Positions 1 to 5,111 of a stretch of 10,512 bases of DNA are shown here, in pieces. The stretch covers positions 1 to 10,512 of the forward strand of contig JAAVYX010000042.1 of the NCBI GenBank assembly GCA_022791355.1. Reading direction: 5' to 3'. A program made the position numbers and the translations under genes. The notes beneath the pieces are model-generated. The model worked only from the letters and a program-made list of their open reading frames with translations, was not told the DNA's origin and searched no databases. This DNA is from Clostridiales bacterium (GTDB lineage Bacteria; Bacillota; Clostridia; Oscillospirales; Acutalibacteraceae). Every line of letters begins with the position of its first letter. The first letter of the stretch is position 1.

Positions 1-892
1 CGACCGGGTGCTGGTGGACGCCCCCTGCTCGGGCGAGGGTATGCTGCGCCGGGAGCCGGCCGCACTGACCCATTGGAGCCCGGAAAACGTGGCGGCCTGC
101 GCCCTGCGGCAGGGGAAAATTTTGGACAGCGCGGCCCTGGCCGTCCGGCCCGGGGGCTGGCTGTGCTACAGTACCTGCACCTTCGCCCCTGAGGAAAACG
201 AGGGAACGGCGGCCGCCTTTCTGGCCCGTCACCCGGATTTTTACTTGGAGGATATACAGGCGCACAATCTGGGCCAGCCCGGCCGGAAAGCCCTTGCGCC
301 GGATTGTCCCGCAGTGGACAAGACCCGCCGCATCTTTCCCCGCATGGGAGGCGAGGGCCATTTTGTGGCCCTCTTCCGCCGCCGGGAGGATACCTGCGCC
401 CTCCAGCCGGCCGCTTTACCCCAAAGGTCCCGCCCCAAACCCGGTAAAGGCCGGCCGCAGGGGCGGGCCGCGTCCGCTGGAGAGGCGGCGGCCTTGGTGG
501 CGGCTTTTTGGAAGGAAAACCTGGAGGGGACGCCTCCCAGCCGGCTGGAGCGTCGGGGAGACAAGCTCTACCTGCCCCCTGCCGACTGTCCCCCGATGGA
601 CGGCCTGCGTCTGCTCCGAATAGGCCTGCTGGCCGGGGAGCTTGCAGGCCATCGCTTTGTTCCGGCCCACGCGCTGTTCGCCTCCCCCGCCGTCCGTCCC
701 CAGCGGGCGCTGGAGCTTTCACTGGAGGCCCCTCTGCTGACCGCCTACCTGCGGGGAGAGGAAATCGACGCTGGGCCGTTATCCGACGGCTACGCCGCCC
801 TGCGAGTCTGCGGACTGCCCCTGGGCTTTGGCAAGGTAAGCGGCGGCCGGCTGAAAAACCATTACCCCAAGGGGCTGCGCCTGCGGGGATAA
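1..892 (+). CDS. rsmF: RsmF-type 16S rRNA (cytosine-C5)-methyltransferase, 3' part (5' end outside window)
   Basis: Uses S-adenosylmethionine to methylate C5 of cytosines in 16S rRNA (NOL1/NOP2/Sun family, RsmF/YebU type); acts in the cytoplasm during small-subunit assembly. The open frame enters at base 2, so about 296 residues are visible and the N-terminal RNA-binding domain and SAM-binding motif I are missing. Seen directly: motif IV DAPCSGEGM, whose Cys codon is at 26-28 (the cysteine that helps release product), and motif VI YSTCTF with the nucleophilic Cys codon at 176-178. A basic, proline-rich linker follows. The last ~100 residues match the RsmF C-terminal PUA-like domain and end with GLPLGFGKVSGG and LKNHYPKGLR. 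Stop is TAA at 890-892. A paralogous RsmB-type enzyme is unlikely because RsmB lacks this C-terminal domain. The exact target cytosine(s) cannot be read from sequence. No operon link to the next gene is evident. Confidence 0.9.
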   Translation, partial: DRVLVDAPCSGEGMLRREPAALTHWSPENVAACALRQGKILDSAALAVRPGGWLCYSTCTFAPEENEGTAAAFLARHPDFYLEDIQAHNLGQPGRKALAPDCPAVDKTRRIFPRMGGEGHFVALFRRREDTCALQPAALPQRSRPKPGKGRPQGRAASAGEAAALVAAFWKENLEGTPPSRLERRGDKLYLPPADCPPMDGLRLLRIGLLAGELAGHRFVPAHALFASPAVRPQRALELSLEAPLLTAYLRGEEIDAGPLSDGYAALRVCGLPLGFGKVSGGRLKNHYPKGLRLRG

Positions 893-900
893 AACGTCGT

Positions 901-923
901 AAGGCGCTGGGGCCTTTTTCTTT
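901..923 (+). terminator. weak candidate terminator after rsmF
   Basis: A 5-bp stem AAGGC (901-905) / GCCTT (912-916) with a 6-base loop runs into CTTTTTCTTTATT, nine bases after the rsmF stop. The T-rich tail is good but the stem is short, so this is only a candidate. Confidence 0.4.
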
Positions 924-981
924 ATTCGCTGAATGGGAGGTTTCGCGCCAGATATCCTTTTCTCAATACACCAATACTTGA

Positions 982-987
982 TTTAAT
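982..987 (+). promoter_or_regulatory. possible extended -10 (TGATTTAAT) upstream of the MATE gene
   Basis: TTTAAT at 982-987 is preceded by TG one base away, the extended -10 pattern. No good -35 is seen at the right distance. Transcription would start near 994 and give a leader of about 160 bases before the MATE start. An alternative weak promoter is TTGGCG (1027-1032) with TAAATA (1051-1056). The choice between them is not resolved by sequence. Confidence 0.3.
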
Positions 988-1016
988 AGCGTCTGGCAAG
1001 GAAATGGAGTAATATC

Positions 1017-1049
1017 ATGACTACACTTGGCGCGAAGTCTCGCACTTAA
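1017..1049 (+). CDS. possible 10-codon leader ORF upstream of MATE gene
   Basis: A short ORF MTTLGAKSRT ends in TAA at 1047-1049. It has a plausible ribosome binding site, GGAG at 1006-1009, seven bases before the ATG. Its 3' half overlaps the right arm of an inverted repeat (942-950 with 1028-1036). It could be a regulatory leader peptide for the exporter gene that starts 107 bases downstream. There is no homology or codon evidence for so short an ORF, so it may be chance. Confidence 0.3.
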   Translation: MTTLGAKSRT

Positions 1050-1155
1050 CTAAATAATCAATACAGAGAAAATCAACTGCGAAATCTCCTACCCAGTTAA
1101 AAAGAAAATTTTTGCGTTTGAAGACACGCTCCAGCAAAACAGATAGAAAGAGAGA

Positions 1156-2562
1156 ATGAAACCCGTGCATAAAATTGTGAGAGAAAAATCCTTTTATAAA
1201 AACGTGCTGGCCATCGCCCTGCCCATCGCGCTGCAAAACTTTATTGTCTTCGCCACCAGCATGATGGATACCATTATGCTGGGCAGCGTTGGGGAAACTC
1301 TGCTTTCGGCTTCGGCCCTGGCCAACCAGCCCTTTTTCATTTTGTCCTTGGTCTGCTTCGGCCTGTCGGGCGGGGCAACGGTGCTGGCCTCTCAATATTG
1401 GGGCAAGCGGGACATGGCCTCCATCCGCATGATCTTCTCCATCGTGCTCAAAGCGGCCTTTTTCATCTCGGCCGTCCTGGGACTGGCCGTGCTGCTGGCC
1501 CCTGAAACGGTTATGGGCCTATACTCCCAAAACCCCGAAATCATAGCCGAGGGGACCAAGTATCTGCGCATCATCGGCTACGCCTACTTTTTCTTCGGGG
1601 TGGGCAACACCCTGCTCTGCTCCATCCGCAGCGTAGAGCTGGTGAAAATATCGGTGGTGGTCAACTCCTCCTCCTTTGTCGCCAACGTCTTTTTAAACTG
1701 GGTGCTGATCTTCGGCAACCTGGGCGCGCCGGCCATGGGCATCCGAGGCGCGGCTATCGCCACCTTGACCGCTCGTATCCTGGAGTTTGTCATCACCATG
1801 GTCTATGTCCTCTTCATCGATAAGCGGCTGCAAATGCGGGTGCGGGATCTTTTCCGTTTTGATAAGGTCTTTGCCAAGGACCTGCTGGTTTACGGTACCC
1901 CCGTGCTGCTAAACGAGGTCATGTGGAGCCTGGGCATCACCCTACAGGCCGCCCTGCTGGGTCATATCGAGTACGCTTCCGGCGATCCTGTGGCCGCAAA
2001 CTCGGTGACCAGTATGGTGCAGCAGCTTTCCACCATCGTCATCTTCGGTATCGCCAACGCCGCCGCTGTCATGGTGGGCAAGGCCATCGGCGAAAAGGAT
2101 TTGGAAACGGCCGAGCGCCGGGCCCACACCTTGAAGTATATGAGCTTTATCGTGGGCGCGGCCGCCTGTCTGATTATCCTGCTGCTGCGCAGCGTGGCCG
2201 TGGACTTTTACAATATTCCCGAGGCCTCCAAGGCTCTGGCCCGGGATATGATGGTGGTCATGGCCGTCATCACCTTCTTTGTCTCGGTCTCCTCCATCAG
2301 CATCGTGGGCATCCTCCGGGGCTCGGGAGACACCCGTTTCTGTCTGACGGTCGAAATGATCAGTCTCTGGCTGGTAGCCTTGCCCCTGGCCTTCATGGCC
2401 GCTATGGCCTTTCACTGGCCGGTGCCTGTCGTACTGCTGCTCATGAAGATCGACGAGCCCCTCAAGTGTCTTTTGTGCATGATCCGTATGCGGGGCCGAA
2501 AATGGATGAAGTCGGTGGCCCGGGACTTTGAGAAGCCCGAGACCGCCCCGGCGGGCGAATAG
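1156..2562 (+). CDS. MATE family multidrug efflux transporter
   Basis: Inner-membrane antiporter of the MATE family, expected to export cationic drugs or dyes, or metabolites, using a Na+ or H+ gradient. The 468-residue length is normal for the family, with alternating hydrophobic stretches consistent with about 12 membrane segments in two homologous halves. The N-terminal half has the typical run FYKNVLAIALPIALQNF, then MDTIMLGSVGE, and SGGATVLASQYWGKRD after helix 2. In the second half, GTPVLLNEVMWSLG and GILRGSGDTRF are the corresponding family signatures. The ATG at 1156 is preceded by a modest purine-rich site (AGAAAGAGAG), and the protein starts at the usual place just before helix 1. 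Stop is TAG. It stands alone: the next gene is on the other strand. Substrate cannot be inferred; the leader upstream may carry regulation. No lesions are seen, although the gene contains several C and T runs. Confidence 0.93.
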   Translation: MKPVHKIVREKSFYKNVLAIALPIALQNFIVFATSMMDTIMLGSVGETLLSASALANQPFFILSLVCFGLSGGATVLASQYWGKRDMASIRMIFSIVLKAAFFISAVLGLAVLLAPETVMGLYSQNPEIIAEGTKYLRIIGYAYFFFGVGNTLLCSIRSVELVKISVVVNSSSFVANVFLNWVLIFGNLGAPAMGIRGAAIATLTARILEFVITMVYVLFIDKRLQMRVRDLFRFDKVFAKDLLVYGTPVLLNEVMWSLGITLQAALLGHIEYASGDPVAANSVTSMVQQLSTIVIFGIANAAAVMVGKAIGEKDLETAERRAHTLKYMSFIVGAAACLIILLLRSVAVDFYNIPEASKALARDMMVVMAVITFFVSVSSISIVGILRGSGDTRFCLTVEMISLWLVALPLAFMAAMAFHWPVPVVLLLMKIDEPLKCLLCMIRMRGRKWMKSVARDFEKPETAPAGE

Positions 2563-2853
2563 GCCGCGGTACCCCCCGAAACGTAACCCTTCCGCATGAA
2601 CGTCCTTGCAGCTTTGTGGAGGCCCCGGCGCAGACCGCGCCGCCCCCACTTTGGAGCGGCCGTTGTCTCCGGCCGGATGGTGCGATTTTTTCATCCGCGG
2701 ACCTGCGGCGAGCGCAAAGGGGGACTGACAAGGCCGCAGACCGCCAAAGTCGAGAGCGCGGCCGGCCCTTGGGCCGTCCGTTCAGGCCCCAGGGCGGCTG
2801 GCAGACCTGTTGCTTTCTCGGAAGCGGACGGCGCGTATTCCATATATAACCGC
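2563..2853. other. gene-free GC-rich stretch downstream of MATE gene
   Basis: Long open frames here have no start signal and a shadow-like composition rich in Arg, Pro and Gly. Small GC-rich inverted repeats occur, for example CGGCGC with GCGCCG near 2630 and CGGATG with CATCCG around 2675-2697, but none is followed by a proper T run. No convincing gene, RNA or terminator was found. Confidence 0.5.
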
Positions 2854-2910
2854 AGCGCCCCCTGCCGCGGCTGGCTTTCCGCGTCAGGGGGCGCTCATGT
2901 TTGTTTGTGC
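2854..2910. terminator. strong hairpin between convergent MATE and NimA-like genes
   Basis: AGCGCCCCCTG (2854-2864) pairs perfectly with CAGGGGGCGCT (2885-2895). Inside it, CGCGG (2866-2870) pairs with CCGCG (2879-2883), making a two-tier hairpin. On the plus strand it is followed by CATGTTTGTTTGTG, T-rich but interrupted. It lies between two convergent genes and probably ends transcription from one or both sides. It is 292 bases after the MATE stop and 49 bases after the minus-strand gene stop, so the minus-strand gene is the nearer user, though no T run follows on that strand. Confidence 0.55.
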
Positions 2911-2943
2911 TATACCGGGCCTATTCCGCCTCGGCCGTATCCC

Positions 2944-3399
2944 TTATTTTTTACATTTGCCGGTCATACCCTCCACCCGGATTTTCCATACGCCGGTGAC
3001 CGCCAGACTCCGGGCGACGGCCTCATCGAAACGCTCCATATTGGCCGGGGTGTGCCGCTGGCAGAGCAGCCGCAGGGCGTGGATTTTTTCGGCCTCGTCC
3101 CCCACCTCCTCGGCCGTACCCTCCAGAATGGCCGATTCATAAAGGGTGGTAAATTGGTCGGGCGGGCGGCTGGTATCCCCCACGCAGGCAAGGCAGACCC
3201 GGGGCGAATACCGCAGACAATCCAGCTTGCGGCCCTGCTTTGCAGTGTGAAAGTATACCAGGTCATCCTGCCGGACGATGGAAAGGGGGACGCAATAGGG
3301 CGCGCCCTCCGGGTCGACCATGGACAGGACGGCCCATTCGCATGTATCGGCAATTTTCTCCGCGAAGGAACGGGACGACTCCCGGTCTTTTCTGCGCAT
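2944..3399 (-). CDS. NimA-like pyridoxamine 5'-phosphate oxidase-fold protein
   Basis: A 151-residue protein of the split-barrel flavin-binding fold, closest by eye to the Pyridox_ox_2/NimA group (5-nitroimidazole resistance-like proteins). Members are small cytoplasmic, usually dimeric, FMN- or haem-binding reductases. Visible signatures: MRRKDRE at the start, AVLSMVDPEGAPYCVPLS (first strands), YFHTAKQGRKLDCL with the conserved His51 that aligns with the ligand-binding His of NimA-like proteins, then ESAILEGTAEEV and a C-terminal VWKIRVEGMTGK. The ATG at 3399 is chosen over an upstream in-frame start at 3483 because AAAGGAGGT (3417-3409) lies nine bases before it and family members start here. 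Stop is TAA at 2946-2944. Single-gene unit with its own promoter. Whether it reduces nitroimidazoles is unknown; many relatives do not. Confidence 0.88.
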   Translation of the reverse strand: MRRKDRESSRSFAEKIADTCEWAVLSMVDPEGAPYCVPLSIVRQDDLVYFHTAKQGRKLDCLRYSPRVCLACVGDTSRPPDQFTTLYESAILEGTAEEVGDEAEKIHALRLLCQRHTPANMERFDEAVARSLAVTGVWKIRVEGMTGKCKK

Positions 3400-3408
3400 A
3401 AAGGGCTT

Positions 3409-3417
3409 ACCTCCTTT
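3409..3417 (-). promoter_or_regulatory. ribosome binding site that fixes the NimA-like gene start
   Basis: AAAGGAGGT on the minus strand, nine bases before the ATG at 3399. It is a near-perfect anti-16S match and argues against the longer reading from 3483. Confidence 0.9.
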
Positions 3418-3451
3418 CAAAATTTCAGCTTTAGCCGGCTGTTTGGGAAAC

Positions 3452-3460
3452 ATTGTAGCA
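3452..3460 (-). promoter_or_regulatory. extended -10 promoter (TGCTACAAT) for the NimA-like gene
   Basis: On the minus strand TGCTACAAT combines a TG motif with TACAAT (five of six consensus bases). Transcription would start near 3445, giving a leader of about 46 bases with the RBS. The -35 region (GATTTT or similar) is poor, as is usual for extended -10 promoters. A TTGACG further upstream is 31 bases away, too far to act as its -35. Confidence 0.6.
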
Positions 3461-3614
3461 CATCCTCCTGGAAAAATCCACACCGGCTCGTCAAGTACGG
3501 CAGCCGTCCAAGCGGCGGGCCTGGATGAGGTTTAGCGGCCTTTTCCGATTTGGCGGGCGACGGCGCGCCCCTCGATTGGCCGCTCGGTCGGACGGCTATA
3601 CAGGCGACTGATGT

Positions 3615-3792
3615 GGGCCGCTCTTCTGTACAGGCTTAGGGCCGCTCCTCCGTTCCCGCCCTTCCGCCCGGCTTAAAGCCCGCTCCTCCTTTCGGCTTAG
3701 GGCCGCCCTTCCGTACAGGCTTAGAGACGGCTCCTCCGTAAAGCTTAGCTCCCCTTCCGCGCGGCTTAAAGGCTGTTCCTCTGTACGGACGT
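3615..3792. repeat. imperfect 24-bp tandem repeat array (about seven units)
   Basis: Units end in GGCTTA or AGCTTA and begin with GGGCCGCTCCTCCGTA-like sequence. By eye: 3615-3638 (24), 3639-3675 (37, apparently two fused partial units), 3676-3699 (24), 3700-3723 (24), 3724-3747 (24), 3748-3768 (21) and a degenerate 3769-3792. The units vary too much to be a CRISPR and have no spacers. Because 24 and 21 are multiples of three, two minus-strand frames stay open and would encode 8-residue repeats (LSRAEG-like or KPxxGGA-like). Neither frame has a ribosome binding site, so translation is doubtful. It looks like a decayed minisatellite. Confidence 0.75.
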
Positions 3793-3879
3793 TTGGGGTC
3801 CCCATTTACCATCGCTGGATTTTTTCGGCCTAGGACAAATGAAAATCCATGAGGCAAGGAGAAAAAAGCGTCTGTTTAA

Positions 3880-3899
3880 CAATACGGCCTGCCGTATTG
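3880..3899. repeat. 9+2+9 inverted repeat, operator-like
   Basis: CAATACGGC (3880-3888) and GCCGTATTG (3891-3899) are perfect inverted repeats separated by CT. The 20-base, dyad-symmetric form resembles a TetR- or MarR-type operator. It could equally be a short RNA hairpin: on the minus strand it is followed by TTAAACAG, not a clean T run. No gene start lies next to it, so its target is unclear. Confidence 0.5.
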
Positions 3900-3976
3900 C
3901 GGAGCGCAGTCAGCCAAGCGTTACGCGGCTCGCTCGCGGCCGGCTGCCCAGAACACGGCGGACTGGATGAATTTCC

Positions 3977-4017
3977 CCTGTACAATTTTTTTGAAGGCAA
4001 GGCAGCGCCTGTACAAT
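3977..4017. repeat. 10-bp direct repeat CCTGTACAAT
   Basis: CCTGTACAAT occurs at 3977-3986 and 4008-4017, a 31-base period (about three helical turns). The core TGTACA is palindromic and also occurs in the tandem array (CTGTACAGGC) and near 10276. These copies lie just downstream of the terminator of the large minus-strand gene. Function unknown. Confidence 0.45.
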
Positions 4018-4035
4018 CCTTGCTGCTGCGCATCC

Positions 4036-4075
4036 AAACGCCCCCTTGCTTCCTTTGAAAGCAAGGGGGCGTTTT
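4036..4075 (-). terminator. strong intrinsic terminator for the GH2/dockerin gene
   Basis: AAACGCCCCCTTGCTT (4036-4051) pairs over 16 bp with AAGCAAGGGGGCGTTT (4059-4074), loop of seven bases. It lies about 30 bases after the stop of the large minus-strand gene. On the minus strand the stem ends in CGTTTGG; on the plus strand in CGTTTTCC. It would terminate the minus-strand transcript and may act in both directions. Confidence 0.8.
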
Positions 4076-4103
4076 CCGCTAAAAGGCGCGGCGGCCTCCG
4101 CCG

Positions 4104-5111
4104 TCAAGCCTTACGAGCCAGGAGCTTGCAGATTTCCATCACGTCGCTGATGGTAAAGAGCTTGTTGCCGTCCAGGTCGCCCCGTAGCAGCTCCTCCTGT
4201 GTGGGAGCCTTGCCGGCCGACTGCCGGGCCAATACCTTGCAGGCCTCCATCACGTCCTGAATCGTGACCTCGCCGCTGCCGTCCATATCCCCGGGTACAC
4301 AATCCGGTACGGCTTCCGTTACGGTGAGCGCCAGGCTGGCGGTCACCGACGGGTCGCTGCGCAGACTCGCCTTTACTATCACCTTGCCTTCTCCCGACGG
4401 CCGCAGCACCCCGTCGAAGCCCACGTGGGCCCGGTCGGTAGGTTTGCCTGTCTCGTCGGTTACCTCCCACTTCACCAGCCTGTTGTTGGCGTAGTCGGGC
4501 TGGGTATCGATGTAGAGCTGTAAGGTTCGGTTGAGCGCCACTGCGTCCCCATCTCTCTCGGCGCGGATGCGGATGCTTTCGGGGTCCACCTGCTTCTCGT
4601 ATACGAACAGCTCGCTGACGGCCACCGCCATACCCTCCGCATGCTCCATGACAAAGAGCAGCCGGTCGGTCTGCACCGGCGCGAATTCGACGGCGTTCAT
4701 ACCGGGCGTAAACCCGGTGGCTTTGCTCTGCCGGCTTACGTTTACATACGCCCTCCCGTCCCAATACTTCACCCGGATACCTATAGGCGCTCTGCATCCC
4801 TGATCCGCAAAGAAGGCGAAGGCTACGGAATCGACGGTGGTTGGCTCGGCCAGCTCTACGCCCACTTCCGCGTCGTTTGGATAGAGGCCGTCGGCCTTCC
4901 AGTCGGTCCAGGCGCGGGAGGCCGAGGTGAGATCGACAAGGCCGTCGTTGATCTCCATGAACCGGCCGGCATACTTATTGTCGTAGCCGCCCTGCTGGTT
5001 CCCGGTGTTTTCGCCTAAGAAGGGCTTGCCGCCCTTGTACCTGGAGGCCAGGTTTTCCTTCTCGTCGCCCGGAACGGCATTGACCAGGGCGCTGATCCGC
5101 TCTGCTTCCAC
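4104..5111 (-). CDS. fragment 5: discoidin-like, Ig-like and type I dockerin C-terminus
   Basis: 335-residue frame beyond the C5 lesion. Residues ~25-172 look like a discoidin/galactose-binding sandwich (WTDWKADGLYPNDAEVGVEL, VKYWDGRAYVNVS, MAVAVSELFVYE). Residues ~175-266 look like a bacterial Ig-like domain (Big_2 type; VKWEV, GFDGVLRPSGEGKVIVKAS, LALTVTE). Residues 273-335 are a type I dockerin: two calcium-binding loops DMDGSGEVTIQD and DLDGNKLFTISD, each followed by a helix VMEACKVLA or VMEICKLLA. The start given is an internal GTG without RBS; in the restored gene this is simply the C-terminus. Stop TAA at 4106-4104, followed by a strong terminator. Confidence 0.75.
   Translation of the reverse strand: MEAERISALVNAVPGDEKENLASRYKGGKPFLGENTGNQQGGYDNKYAGRFMEINDGLVDLTSASRAWTDWKADGLYPNDAEVGVELAEPTTVDSVAFAFFADQGCRAPIGIRVKYWDGRAYVNVSRQSKATGFTPGMNAVEFAPVQTDRLLFVMEHAEGMAVAVSELFVYEKQVDPESIRIRAERDGDAVALNRTLQLYIDTQPDYANNRLVKWEVTDETGKPTDRAHVGFDGVLRPSGEGKVIVKASLRSDPSVTASLALTVTEAVPDCVPGDMDGSGEVTIQDVMEACKVLARQSAGKAPTQEELLRGDLDGNKLFTISDVMEICKLLARKA

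Larger units (their letters stand above)
936..1089 (+). repeat. two mutually exclusive inverted-repeat pairings in the MATE leader
   Basis: TTCGCGCCA (942-950) is perfectly complementary to TGGCGCGAA (1028-1036). The overlapping segment GGAGGTTTCGC (936-946) can instead pair with GCGAAATCTCC (1079-1089): 11 positions, one of them G-U. As RNA these would be alternative structures on either side of the small leader ORF. As DNA they could be widely spaced protein-binding half sites. If transcription starts at the possible extended -10 (982-987), the left arm would not be in the transcript, which favours a DNA role. Confidence 0.4.

Noticed and set aside
3484..3492. TTGACG as -35 of the NimA-like promoter
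   Set aside because: It lies 31 bases from the -10, much more than the usual 16-18.
2596..3528. 310-codon plus-strand open frame across the MATE/NimA intergenic region
   Set aside because: It runs antisense through the NimA-like gene, which has clear homology, RBS and promoter. No RBS of its own, and the composition is rich in Arg, Pro and Gly.
3615..3792. CRISPR array
   Set aside because: Repeats are directly adjacent, degenerate and without unique spacers, and no cas genes are present.
3596..3857. Two minus-strand ORFs (about 70 codons each) over the tandem array
   Set aside because: They are open because the repeat period is a multiple of three. One uses TTG, neither has a ribosome binding site, and no domain is recognisable.
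3849..4058. Plus-strand 69-codon ORF between the array and the terminator
   Set aside because: It runs into the arm of the strong terminator and spans the 20-base dyad. The protein has no recognisable feature.
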